27,908 nt of DNA from SIG607 sp045592625 (GTDB taxonomy: Bacteria; Bacillota; Clostridia; Oscillospirales; Acutalibacteraceae), in assembly GCA_045592625.1 (NCBI GenBank), contig JAZNVC010000007.1, positions 1 through 27,908 on the forward strand, written 5' to 3'. A model generated the notes under the pieces. The model had not been told where the DNA came from. It was given only the letters and a program-made list of their open reading frames with translations, and searched no databases. Positions 7,075 to 15,078 of this stretch are shown here, in pieces. The first letter of the stretch is position 1. Each line of letters begins with the position of its first letter. The position numbers and the translations under genes are program-made.

Positions 7075-7521
7075 TTAATAATATCTGAATTCGTCAACTA
7101 CATCCATTGCACCATGACCTAATACAGTAAGTAAAAGGAGAACGAAAACAAAGATTGCAGCTGCTATCAAAGCAGTGCACCAATAAGAACGTGCAAAACT
7201 TCTGCGATTAAGATTTCCTCTTGAGAAAGAAAATACGATAAGGAAAACAAAGCCAACAATAGGAATAGCGAAAAGAATTTTTAAGCCAAAATAACCCCAA
7301 GCACCAATCGGCTTTAAGTGGTCAGGAAGGTCTTCTACCGTAATTTCTTTTTTGGCAGGAGCTTCTCTATATACGGGTTGCTGATATACAGGCTCTGCAA
7401 CTACGGGAGTAGCTTCAACTACAGGTTCAGCCTCTACAGTGGGCTGTTCAATAGCAATTCCGCAGCCTACACAAAACTTGCTGTCGTCATTAATTTCAAT
7501 TCCGCAATTTTTACAAACCAT
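7075..7521 (-). CDS. Zinc-ribbon membrane protein
   Basis: A 148-residue protein of unknown function. An N-terminal zinc ribbon holds C3xxC6 and C17xxC20. A Pro/Val/Glu-rich low-complexity linker (about 25-57) with short repeated units follows, then an amphipathic stretch and two hydrophobic segments (about 72-98 and 112-136). The architecture is zinc-ribbon head, flexible linker and membrane anchor, common among uncharacterised clostridial proteins. A ribosome site (AGAGAGGG) lies upstream, and its own promoter is at 7566-7594. A terminator lies just downstream at 6953-7059. I cannot propose a partner. Confidence 0.82.
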   Translation of the reverse strand: MVCKNCGIEINDDSKFCVGCGIAIEQPTVEAEPVVEATPVVAEPVYQQPVYREAPAKKEITVEDLPDHLKPIGAWGYFGLKILFAIPIVGFVFLIVFSFSRGNLNRRSFARSYWCTALIAAAIFVFVLLLLTVLGHGAMDVVDEFRYY

Positions 7522-7565
7522 AAATAAACCCTCTCTTTATAAAAGATTAGCATTACGCTATGTTT

Positions 7566-7594
7566 ATTTTACTATAAATAAATAGAAATTGCAA
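7566..7594 (-). promoter_or_regulatory. Promoter of the zinc-ribbon gene
   Basis: On the minus strand: TTGCAA (7594-7589), a 17-bp spacer and TAAAAT (7571-7566). It lies in the 76-bp gap after the degV stop, where no terminator is visible, so read-through from degV is also possible. Confidence 0.65.
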
Positions 7595-7597
7595 CAA

Positions 7598-8485
7598 TTA
7601 ATCTTTTCGCTGGTCTCCCCAGAAGAAAAGTGCCACCGTACCGGGACCTGTGTGACTTCCGATGGTAGTACCTATCCAGTTGATTTCAACTTCACCTTTA
7701 ATCTTTTTAAAGCGTTCTTCCACAAGTTTTTTAACTTTCATTGCATCTTCAAGACAGTCAGAATGACAAATATAGCACTTCTCATTATAATCAAGACCGT
7801 TCTGACAATGCTGTTCCATTTTATCTACAATGGCTGAAATAACCTTTTTCTTAGAACGGATTTTTTCTCTTGCAATAAGCTTTCCTTCAAAATTCGCATT
7901 AAGAAGAGGACAAATTCCAAGCATACCGCCAAAGAATCCCGAAACCTTTGACACTCTGCCGCCCTTAACGTAAAAAGTAAGATCGGTAGAAAAGAACCAA
8001 TAATGCATCTTAAGTCGGTTATCTTCTGCCCATACTCTTATTTCATCAATGGTTTTTCCTTCATCTCTTAAATCGGCTAATTTATCAATAAAAAGTCCGT
8101 AACCTGATGAAGCACCAAGGGAATCTACTATATAAAGTTTTCTTTCAGGAAATTCTTCTCTTAAAATTTCAGCGGCATTTCTAGCCGAATTATAACTACC
8201 CGAAAGTCCTGAGGAAAGAGTAATGTGAAGTACATCTTTTCCATCATTTAAAAATTTTCTGAAATATTCAATATATTCATCAACATTTATCTGTGAAGTT
8301 CTTGTATCTTCCCCTGCCACCATACGTGCATAAAATTCATTAAATGGTACGCTTTGACCTAAATCATCCATATAATCGATACCGCCAAGGTTGTAATGAA
8401 AACAAATATAATTAATATTTCTTTTTTCAAAGTGTTCTTTTTTTATGTCTGCCGTTGAGCAGGCGCTAAGAATAAATTCGCTCAT
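7598..8485 (-). CDS. DegV family fatty-acid-binding protein
   Basis: A 295-residue protein of the DegV family, the EDD-fold lipid-binding proteins that include FakB, which presents exogenous fatty acids to the kinase FakA. The N-terminal SACSTADI (residues 7-14) corresponds to the usual DSTADL entry motif. DTRTSQINVDEY near 60-71, ITLSSGLSGSYNSAR near 88-102 and DSLGASSGYG near 121-130 are the expected ligand-pocket segments. KGGRVSK and the G-rich GGMLGICPLL stretch follow, and the C-terminal IGTTIGSHTGPGTVALFF closes the fold. No fakA-like kinase is in the window, so a FakB role is only possible. AAAGGAGT precedes the ATG. It is divergent from ung. Confidence 0.9.
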   Translation of the reverse strand: MSEFILSACSTADIKKEHFEKRNINYICFHYNLGGIDYMDDLGQSVPFNEFYARMVAGEDTRTSQINVDEYIEYFRKFLNDGKDVLHITLSSGLSGSYNSARNAAEILREEFPERKLYIVDSLGASSGYGLFIDKLADLRDEGKTIDEIRVWAEDNRLKMHYWFFSTDLTFYVKGGRVSKVSGFFGGMLGICPLLNANFEGKLIAREKIRSKKKVISAIVDKMEQHCQNGLDYNEKCYICHSDCLEDAMKVKKLVEERFKKIKGEVEINWIGTTIGSHTGPGTVALFFWGDQRKD

Positions 8486-8516
8486 AAATATACTCCTTTT
8501 TGCATTTTGCCTTTAT

Positions 8517-8546
8517 ATTTTACACTTTGCTCAGCAAAACATTCAA
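8517..8546 (-). promoter_or_regulatory. Candidate degV promoter
   Basis: On the minus strand: TTGAAT (8546-8541), an 18-bp spacer and TAAAAT (8522-8517). The spacer contains the small inverted repeat TTTGC-TCA-GCAAA (8526-8538). It is weaker than the other promoters in the window. Confidence 0.45.
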
Positions 8547-8561
8547 CCTACACTAAAAGTC

Positions 8562-8606
8562 GGCAATTCTACTGTTAAAAAGGTTGCCTCTACTCACAGT
8601 AGAATT
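8562..8606. repeat. Interlocked inverted repeats between degV and ung
   Basis: AATTCTACTGT (8565-8575) and ACAGTAGAATT (8596-8606) are perfect 11-bp complements 20 bp apart. GGCAA (8562-8566) and TTGCC (8584-8588) interlock with them. The element lies between the two divergent -35 boxes, outside both expected transcripts, so a DNA-level operator is more likely than an RNA fold. Confidence 0.5.
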
Positions 8607-8617
8607 TCTGTTATATA

Positions 8618-8646
8618 TTGCGATTTTCTATCGATTATGGTAAAAT
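8618..8646 (+). promoter_or_regulatory. ung promoter
   Basis: TTGCGA at 8618-8623, a 17-bp spacer and TAAAAT at 8641-8646, with an extended -10 TG at 8638-8639. The expected start leaves a very short leader before the ribosome site. Confidence 0.7.
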
Positions 8647-8666
8647 AAAGAAAAGGAGTGAGCAAG

Positions 8667-9338
8667 TTGGTACACTTAGGTAACGATTGGGATGAAATTT
8701 TAGCGGATGAATTTAAAAAACCATATTATTTAAAGTTAAGAGAATTTTTAAAGGAAGAATATGGCACCAAAACAATCTATCCAAATATGAATAATATTTT
8801 TTCCGCTCTTAAAGCGTCATCCTTTAAGGACACTAAAGTAGTGATTTTAGGACAAGACCCATACCACGAGCCTAATCAGGCACACGGACTTTGTTTTTCT
8901 GTTTTAAAGGGCGTTACTCCCCCGCCTTCCCTTGTAAATATTTATAAGGAGCTTCATGACGATATAGGTTTTAAAATCCCCTCTCACGGAGAGCTTACAA
9001 AATGGGCAGAGCAAGGAATTCTTATGCTCAACACAGTTTTAACCGTTCGCCAAGGCCAAGCCAACTCCCATAAAGGTATGGGCTGGGAAATCTTTACCGA
9101 CAGAGTTATAAGCGAACTTAATAAAAAAGATACTCCTGTGGTATTTTTGCTGTGGGGTTCTCCCGCAAGGCAAAAAGCACAAATAATTACCAATCCCATA
9201 CATATTAAGTTAACCTGCCCTCATCCAAGTCCTTTATCCTCATACCGTGGATTTTTCGGTTGTAAGCACTTTTCAAAAACAAACGAAATTCTTATCCGAA
9301 ACGGTCTTACGCCTATTGACTGGCAAATAGAAGAATAA
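8667..9338 (+). CDS. ung: Uracil-DNA glycosylase, family 1
   Basis: A 223-residue enzyme that removes uracil from DNA at the first step of base excision repair. The water-activating GQDPYH motif lies at 62-67 (D64), the Pro-rich PPPSL strand near 85-89, the uracil-binding ML-NTVLT segment at 120-126, and the leucine-intercalation loop HPSPLSSYRGFFG at 186-198 (H186 catalytic). All family hallmarks are present at normal length. I choose TTG at 8667 as the start. AAGGAG (8653-8658) is 8 nt upstream and overlaps the alternative in-frame GTG at 8658, and the resulting N-terminus MVHLGNDW is typical of the family. A terminator follows at once. Confidence 0.97.
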   Translation: MVHLGNDWDEILADEFKKPYYLKLREFLKEEYGTKTIYPNMNNIFSALKASSFKDTKVVILGQDPYHEPNQAHGLCFSVLKGVTPPPSLVNIYKELHDDIGFKIPSHGELTKWAEQGILMLNTVLTVRQGQANSHKGMGWEIFTDRVISELNKKDTPVVFLLWGSPARQKAQIITNPIHIKLTCPHPSPLSSYRGFFGCKHFSKTNEILIRNGLTPIDWQIEE

Positions 9339-9343
9339 TAAAC

Positions 9344-9385
9344 AAAAAGCGTTGCACTAAGTTTTTGCCTGTGCAACGCTTTTTT
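9344..9385 (+). terminator. ung terminator
   Basis: AAAAAGCGTTGCAC (9344-9357) pairs with GTGCAACGCTTTTT (9371-9384) around a 13-nt loop, ending in a T run. The stem is perfect, five bases after the ung stop. Confidence 0.9.
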
Positions 9386-9389
9386 CATT

Positions 9390-9420
9390 AAAAAAACCGA
9401 GGTTGTCTCCAACCTCGGTT
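9390..9420 (-). terminator. PFOR gene terminator
   Basis: Arms 9395-9405 and 9410-9420 (AACCGAGGTTG / CAACCTCGGTT) with a 4-nt loop. On the minus strand the stem runs directly into a T tract. It lies 13 bases past the PFOR stop and back to back with the ung terminator. Confidence 0.9.
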
Positions 9421-9433
9421 AATTTATGTTTAA

Positions 9434-12400
9434 TTATTTACCGTAGAGTTCTACGAGCTTTTCGAGATGAGCTCTGTTAGCCTTAGCAGTCTCAGCTGCC
9501 TTATCAAAGAGTTCTTCAGCACGTTCGGGGAAGGAACGGGTAAGAGAAGCATAACGAGCTTCGCCGAGGAGGAATTCCTTATAGTCGCCGGTAGCAGGTT
9601 TGCTGTCGAGACTAAAGGGATTCTTGCCTTCTGCTTTAAGAGCAGGATTAAAGCGGAACATATTCCAGTAACCACACTCTACTGCCTTCTTCATTTCCTT
9701 CTGGCAGTTAACCATACCGCCCTTAATGCTGTGCATTTCACAAGGAGCGTAACAGATAACGAGAGAAGGACCGGGATATGCTTCAGCTTCACGGATAGCC
9801 TTTAAGGTCTGAGCCTGATCAGCACCCATAGCAATCTGTGCAACGTAAATATAACCATAAGACATTGCAATTTCAGCAAGGCTCTTCTTAGCGATAGCTT
9901 TACCAGCAGCAGCGAACTGAGCAACCTGACCTATCTGAGAAGCCTTAGAAGCCTGACCGCCTGTGTTGGAGTAAACTTCGGTATCAAATACCATTACGTT
10001 TACATCGTTACCGCTGGCGAGTACGTGGTCAAGACCGCCGAAACCGATATCGTAAGCCCAACCGTCACCACCGAAGATCCATACCGACTTCTTGCTGAGG
10101 AATTCTTTGTTAGCAAGAATTTCGGGAGCAGTGGGACAACCTAAAGCAGCAGCCTTTTCAACCTCTTTAATAAGTGCATCGGCAGCAGCACCGTTAGCCT
10201 TACCGTCGTCTGCGGTATTAAGGAAGTTTTCAGCAGCAGCCTTAAATTCATCGGAAGCCTTATCAGAAGCAGCCATTTCCTTAACTAAAGCGATAAGTCT
10301 GTCTCTGATAGCCTTCTGACCGAGATACATACCAAGACCGTGCTCAGCATTATCTTCGAAGAGGGAGTTAGCCCAAGCAGGACCGTGACCGTCAGCATTT
10401 ACGGTGTAGGGAGAAGTAGCAGCAGGACCGCCCCAGATAGAAGAACAACCTGTAGCGTTAGAGATGTACATTCTGTCACCAAAGAGCTGAGTAACGAGAC
10501 GAGCATAAGCAGTTTCTGCACAACCTGCACAAGAACCGGAGAACTCAAGTAACGGCTTCTTAAACTGAGAAGTAATAACGTTTGCATCACTTGCAACGTC
10601 AGCCTTTTCGCTAACGTTTGCTACGCAGTAATCAAATACTTCCTGTTCTTTGAGCTGAGATTCGGTAGCAACCATAGTAAGAGACTTGGTGGGACATTCG
10701 CCGATACATACGCCGCAACCCATACAATCAAGAGGAGATACAGCGAGGGTATAGGAGTAACCCTTATTAGTAACAGTCTTTTCCTTAACTGCTATCTTGG
10801 TGTGCTCAGGAGCAGCAGCCTTTTCATCAGCAGAAAGTGCGAAAGGACGGATAGTAGCATGAGGACAAACGTATGCACACTTGTTACAGCCTACGCAGGT
10901 TTCATTGTTCCAAGCAGGAACCATAACAGCAACGCCACGTTTTTCGTAAGCAGAAGCACCCTGTTCAAAGGTACCGTCAGCGTGGTCAACGAAAGCAGAT
11001 ACAGGAAGAGCATCGCCGTCCATAAGAGCAACGGGCTTCATAACATTTTCTACCATCTTAACCAGCTTAGAAGAATCCTCTGCAACAGTCTTTTCAACTG
11101 CATCAACAGCGTTAGCCCAATCAGCAGGTACGTCAATCTTAACGTATGCATTAGCACCGGCATCAATAGCTTTCTCGTTCATTTCAACGATTTCTTTACC
11201 CTTCTTCATGAACTTCTGAGCCTTTTCCTTCATATAACCGATAGCATCTTCTCTGGGAAGAACACCGGAAAGTGCGAAGAATGCAGACTGGAGAACGGTG
11301 TTGGTACGTTTACCAAGACCAATTTCGGCAGCAAGGTCAATAGCGTTAACGGTATAAAGATTAATGTTGTTGTTAGCAATATAACGCTTAGCTTCAGCAC
11401 TTAAGTGATTAGCAAGTTCTTCAGGACACCACTGGCAGTTAATAAGGAATGTACCACCGGGTTTAACGTCGTTAACCATCTTGTAACCCTTAATTACGTA
11501 AGAGGGGTTGTGACAAGCAACAAAGTCAGCCTTGTTGATGTAGTAAGGGCTCTTAATAGGCTTATCACCAAAACGAAGGTGAGAAATTGTGATACCGCCG
11601 GTCTTCTTAGAGTCATACTGGAAGTAAGCCTGAACATATTTGTCGGTGTGGTCACCGATAATCTTAATAGAGTCTTTATTAGCACCAACGGTACCGTCAC
11701 CGCCAAGACCCCAGAACTTGCATTCCTTAGTGCCTTCTGCAGCAGTGTTGGGAGCAGGTTTTTCTTCAAGAGAAAGGAAGGTAACGTCGTCGTTAATACC
11801 AAGAGTGAACTGAGCCTTAGGAGCATCCTTAGCCAGTTCATCATATACTGCAAATACGCTTGAAGGAGGAGTATCCTTAGAACCGAGACCGTAACGGCCG
11901 CCGATAACTGTGTCAATCTTTCTGCCGGTAGCAGCAAGAGCAGATACAACGTCAAGATAGAGAGGTTCGCCGATAGCACCGGGTTCTTTGGTACGGTCAA
12001 GTACAGCAATAGACTTAGCGGTAGCGGGAATAGCCTCAACGAATTTAGCAGCACTGAAAGGACGATAAAGTCTTACCTTGATAAGACCTACCTTTTCGCC
12101 CATAGCGGTAAGGTAATCAATAACTTCTTCTGCAACGTCACATATAGAACCCATTGCTACGATTACGCGTTCAGCATCGGGTGCACCGTAGTAGTTGAAG
12201 AGCTTGTAGTCAGTGCCAAGTTTAGCATTAACCTTGTCCATATACTTTTCAACAACAGCGGGAAGTTCATCATAATATTTATTACAAGCTTCTCTGTTCT
12301 GGAAGAAGATGTCGCCGTTCTGATGTGAACCGCGCATTACAGGATGCTCAGGATTAAGAGCACGCTTACGGAATGCATCAACAGCATCCATATTGCACAT

Positions 12401-12979
12401 TTCTTTTAAATCTTCATAATCCCAAACCTGAATCTTCTGAATTTCGTGAGAAGTACGGAAACCGTCAAAAAAGTTAATGAAAGGAACTCTGCCTTCGATA
12501 GTTGCAAGATGAGCAACAGCACCGAGGTCCATAACTTCCTGAGTGTTGGTTTCAGCCATCATAGCGAAACCTGTCTGACGACAAGCATAAACGTCAGAAT
12601 GGTCACCGAAGATGTTAAGAGCGTGAGATGCTACACAACGTGCAGAAACGTGGAATACGCAGGGAAGAAGCTCACCGGCTATCTTATACATATTCGGAAT
12701 CATGAGGAGAAGACCCTGAGAAGCAGTATAGGTGGTAGTAAGAGCACCTGCTGCCAAAGAGCCGTGTACAGTACCGGAAGCACCTGCTTCAGACTGCATT
12801 TCAACTACATTTACGGTAGTGCCGAAAATGTTTTTGAGTCCCTGAGCGGACCACATATCAGTATAGTCTGCCATAGGGCTGGACGGGGTAATAGGATAAA
12901 TACCTGCAACTTCTGTAAACGCATAGGATACGTATGCAGCAGCATTGTTACCGTCCATAGTTTTAAACTTTCTTGCCAT
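9434..12979 (-). CDS. nifJ: Pyruvate:ferredoxin (flavodoxin) oxidoreductase, single-chain
   Basis: A 1181-residue homodimeric-type PFOR, which converts pyruvate and CoA to acetyl-CoA, CO2 and two reduced ferredoxins; it is the main pyruvate-oxidising enzyme of anaerobic clostridia. The order of domains is normal: an N-terminal pyruvate-binding domain (TPSSPMADYTDMWSAQG near 30-46), the gamma-type domain, and a two-cluster ferredoxin domain with CVGCNKCAYVCP near 691 and CMGCGVCIGECP near 748. The proximal-cluster CAGC lies near 816, the thiamine diphosphate/Mg motif GGDGWAYDIGFGG near 966, and the fourth cluster Cys in YAPCEMH near 1076. All 4Fe-4S ligands are present. The ATG is preceded by GGGGGA. 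The gene is monocistronic, with a promoter at 13041-13069, a palindrome in its leader and a strong terminator. Long open frames on the opposite strand are shadows of its codon bias. Confidence 0.98.
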   Translation of the reverse strand: MARKFKTMDGNNAAAYVSYAFTEVAGIYPITPSSPMADYTDMWSAQGLKNIFGTTVNVVEMQSEAGASGTVHGSLAAGALTTTYTASQGLLLMIPNMYKIAGELLPCVFHVSARCVASHALNIFGDHSDVYACRQTGFAMMAETNTQEVMDLGAVAHLATIEGRVPFINFFDGFRTSHEIQKIQVWDYEDLKEMCNMDAVDAFRKRALNPEHPVMRGSHQNGDIFFQNREACNKYYDELPAVVEKYMDKVNAKLGTDYKLFNYYGAPDAERVIVAMGSICDVAEEVIDYLTAMGEKVGLIKVRLYRPFSAAKFVEAIPATAKSIAVLDRTKEPGAIGEPLYLDVVSALAATGRKIDTVIGGRYGLGSKDTPPSSVFAVYDELAKDAPKAQFTLGINDDVTFLSLEEKPAPNTAAEGTKECKFWGLGGDGTVGANKDSIKIIGDHTDKYVQAYFQYDSKKTGGITISHLRFGDKPIKSPYYINKADFVACHNPSYVIKGYKMVNDVKPGGTFLINCQWCPEELANHLSAEAKRYIANNNINLYTVNAIDLAAEIGLGKRTNTVLQSAFFALSGVLPREDAIGYMKEKAQKFMKKGKEIVEMNEKAIDAGANAYVKIDVPADWANAVDAVEKTVAEDSSKLVKMVENVMKPVALMDGDALPVSAFVDHADGTFEQGASAYEKRGVAVMVPAWNNETCVGCNKCAYVCPHATIRPFALSADEKAAAPEHTKIAVKEKTVTNKGYSYTLAVSPLDCMGCGVCIGECPTKSLTMVATESQLKEQEVFDYCVANVSEKADVASDANVITSQFKKPLLEFSGSCAGCAETAYARLVTQLFGDRMYISNATGCSSIWGGPAATSPYTVNADGHGPAWANSLFEDNAEHGLGMYLGQKAIRDRLIALVKEMAASDKASDEFKAAAENFLNTADDGKANGAAADALIKEVEKAAALGCPTAPEILANKEFLSKKSVWIFGGDGWAYDIGFGGLDHVLASGNDVNVMVFDTEVYSNTGGQASKASQIGQVAQFAAAGKAIAKKSLAEIAMSYGYIYVAQIAMGADQAQTLKAIREAEAYPGPSLVICYAPCEMHSIKGGMVNCQKEMKKAVECGYWNMFRFNPALKAEGKNPFSLDSKPATGDYKEFLLGEARYASLTRSFPERAEELFDKAAETAKANRAHLEKLVELYGK

Positions 12980-13006
12980 GGATAAAATCCCCCTTATATA
13001 ATGGTG

Positions 13007-13030
13007 GAGAATGTCTTAAGACATATTCTC
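13007..13030. promoter_or_regulatory. Palindrome in the PFOR leader
   Basis: ATGTCTTAAGACAT (13011-13024) is a perfect 14-bp palindrome flanked by GAGA and TCTC arms offset by two bases. It lies just downstream of the expected PFOR transcription start. It could be a repressor operator or a short mRNA hairpin. It does not match the Rex consensus. Confidence 0.45.
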
Positions 13031-13040
13031 ATACGTTAAC

Positions 13041-13069
13041 ATTTTAACACTTTTCGTCAGTTATGTAAA
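13041..13069 (-). promoter_or_regulatory. PFOR promoter
   Basis: On the minus strand: TTTACA (13069-13064), a 17-bp spacer and TAAAAT (13046-13041), with an extended -10 TG. It lies between the lipoprotein stop and the palindrome at 13007-13030. Confidence 0.65.
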
Positions 13070-13116
13070 TAGCAAAAACGAAAAAAAATCAAAAATTAAA
13101 ATTTTTTTAACAGTTA

Positions 13117-13602
13117 TTAATCTTTTTCAAGGACAATATCATAAAATTGAGCGGAAAAATTTCCATTTTCAAAGTTTATGCTTATAGGAAGCCCTGAAGG
13201 TGTATAAAAATAACGGAATTTACCAAAATCTATTTGGCCATCAACAAAGCAATTCCCTCCGTCGTTTTGCGTTTTGTAATCCTGACTATCGAAAAACTCG
13301 GTTATATCGTAAAGGACCGAAAAAACCGACGTATTTCCCCTTTGGATACTTTTTTCAAGATTATTAAACTCTGCCATTATGCCGTCTTTGCTGACCTTAA
13401 CACATAAACCCTTTATCTGCCCATCTTCAATAGTATATTCAGCGTGATTTTCGTCTATATTGCAAAGTATGTTATATTCCTTGCCAAAATAAAAAATATG
13501 TGCTTTATAGCTTAAGTCTCTGTTCACCGCCCTCACATTCTTACCTGATGAACAGGAACATAAAAGCACAAGACTAAGCAAAGCACATATAATTTTTTTC
13601 AT
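13117..13602 (-). CDS. Putative lipoprotein
   Basis: A 161-residue exported protein of unknown function. Residues 1-17 form a lipoprotein signal: KK, a hydrophobic core, then L14-C-S-C17, where C17 would be lipidated and anchored to the outer face of the membrane. The mature part is beta-rich and alternates polar and aromatic residues, and resembles the small uncharacterised lipoproteins of Clostridia. The ATG at 13602 directly abuts the TAA stop of the NAD(P)HX repair gene with no gap, and its ribosome site (GGGGAGA) lies inside that gene, so the two are translationally linked. No strong terminator separates it from the PFOR promoter, only an AT-rich stretch. Confidence 0.8.
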   Translation of the reverse strand: MKKIICALLSLVLLCSCSSGKNVRAVNRDLSYKAHIFYFGKEYNILCNIDENHAEYTIEDGQIKGLCVKVSKDGIMAEFNNLEKSIQRGNTSVFSVLYDITEFFDSQDYKTQNDGGNCFVDGQIDFGKFRYFYTPSGLPISINFENGNFSAQFYDIVLEKD

Positions 13603-15078
13603 TTATATCTCCCCTAAGGTTTTATAAACATCGGGAAGGAAAGATATTGTATCTGTAGGAAGTGCAGAGATTTCGCCATATTTTTCACTTGCCATATCCC
13701 CTGCTGCACCGTGAATATAAACACTGCTTACCGCAATATCGACGGTATCCTCAAAAAGACAGGCAATTGCGCCCATAATTCCTGAAAGCACGTCACCGCT
13801 TCCGCCTGTTGCCATACCCGCATTTCCATTCGTATTAAAATACACTTTGCCTTTACTTGCAACTACGGTAATATTACCCTTTAAAACTACGGTACAGTTA
13901 AGGCTGCGGGCAAGATTTTCAGCGTAGCCTATACGGTCACTTTCTATAGCTTCCACACCCACACCGCAAAGCCTTGCCATTTCGGCAGGATGCGGAGTCA
14001 GTATAATATCTGCTTCTGAATGTTTTATACATTCTATGTCACAGGATAAAGAATTTAGACCATCAGCATCAATAATAAGTCTTCCTTTATAATTTTCAAC
14101 CACCTGTTTGACAAGGTTTTTAGAAAATTCACTCACCCCAAGACCGCAACCGATAACTACAGCTTTTGCTCCTTTTAAAGCCTTTTCTGTTATCTCTTTC
14201 ACTTTGTCAGTTTCTTTATACACGTTACATACTGCTTCGGGAACTGATAAAGTAACAATCGGATAAATACTTTCGGGCACAGTTACTTTAGCAAGACCCA
14301 CTCCGCTTCTTAAAGCAGCTTTTGCACTCAGTACTGCCGCTCCTGCCATACCGAAGCTGCCGCAAATAAGAGATACAGTTCCAAAACTGCCTTTATGGGT
14401 GTTAGGACTTCTTTTCTTAAAAAAAGGTGCAGGAATTATCTCCCCCACTTGTTCCACTTCTTTAAAGGCGTTTAGAGGAGTTCCTATATCCACCGTTACA
14501 CATTCGCCGTAAAATAAGGCAGCCGGATATAAAACCGAGGAAAGCTTTCTTGCTATAAATGTAGTAGTCAAATCAGCCTTTACCGCAATTTCTGCCTCAT
14601 TACTGTCAGCAAAAACCCCGGACGGTATATCAAGAGAAATTTTCACCGCATTACTTGCGTTTATAGCCTTAATAATTTCGGTGTATTTTTGATTTAAAGC
14701 ACGTGTAAGTCCTATTCCAAAAATTGCATCAACTATTATATCGGCTTCGTAAAGGTAAGAGATTTCAAAATCTATAACCTCACCGAAAAATCGTGCTGCC
14801 ATTTCCTTCGCCGTATAGCTTAAAGGCTCATCGGTTTTTAAAACGCGAACAAATGCACCTTCATTTTCAAGCAAACGGGCTACTACATAACCGTCACCGC
14901 CGTTATTTCCGCCACCTGCTACTATAACAACATTTTTGCCGATTACATTTATTCTTTTAAGAATTTCATTTACAGCACCTGTTCCTGCGTTTTCCATCAT
15001 AGCAGAAAAAGAAATCCCTAAATCAAAAGCGTTTTGTTCTATTTTCCTAATATTTAAAGAAGAAAAAACCTTCATCAT
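13603..15078 (-). CDS. nnr: Bifunctional NAD(P)HX epimerase / ADP-dependent NAD(P)HX dehydratase
   Basis: A 491-residue fusion that repairs hydrated NADH and NADPH. Residues 1-205 are the YjeF-N epimerase domain, with the GGGNNGGDGYVVARLL motif near 55-70 and DAIFGIGL near 114-121. Residues 220-491 are the ribokinase-fold dehydratase, with SAKAALRSGVGLAKV, VIGCGLGVS, LTPHPAEMARL, and the nucleotide-binding GNAGMATGGSGDVLSG near 420-435, all typical. Length is normal for the fusion. The start ATG overlaps the TGA of the upstream membrane-protein gene by four bases (15075-15078), and the stop abuts the lipoprotein ATG, giving a tight three-gene unit from the promoter at 15634-15662. The role is cytoplasmic metabolite repair. 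Why it is linked to two envelope proteins is not clear. Confidence 0.95.
   Translation of the reverse strand: MMKVFSSLNIRKIEQNAFDLGISFSAMMENAGTGAVNEILKRINVIGKNVVIVAGGGNNGGDGYVVARLLENEGAFVRVLKTDEPLSYTAKEMAARFFGEVIDFEISYLYEADIIVDAIFGIGLTRALNQKYTEIIKAINASNAVKISLDIPSGVFADSNEAEIAVKADLTTTFIARKLSSVLYPAALFYGECVTVDIGTPLNAFKEVEQVGEIIPAPFFKKRSPNTHKGSFGTVSLICGSFGMAGAAVLSAKAALRSGVGLAKVTVPESIYPIVTLSVPEAVCNVYKETDKVKEITEKALKGAKAVVIGCGLGVSEFSKNLVKQVVENYKGRLIIDADGLNSLSCDIECIKHSEADIILTPHPAEMARLCGVGVEAIESDRIGYAENLARSLNCTVVLKGNITVVASKGKVYFNTNGNAGMATGGSGDVLSGIMGAIACLFEDTVDIAVSSVYIHGAAGDMASEKYGEISALPTDTISFLPDVYKTLGEI

Noticed and set aside
10802..11863. Long plus-strand open frames (200 and 152 codons) opposite the PFOR gene
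   Set aside because: They lie wholly antisense to a complete PFOR, have no ribosome site or promoter and translate to low-quality Ser/Asn-rich sequence. They are codon-bias shadows.
12446..12985. Plus-strand 179-codon frame opposite the PFOR N-terminus
   Set aside because: Antisense to conserved PFOR motifs, with no initiation signals and no recognisable domain.
13070..13116. AT-rich hairpin after the lipoprotein gene as a terminator
   Set aside because: The stem would be made of A-T pairs only within homopolymer runs; too weak to claim.
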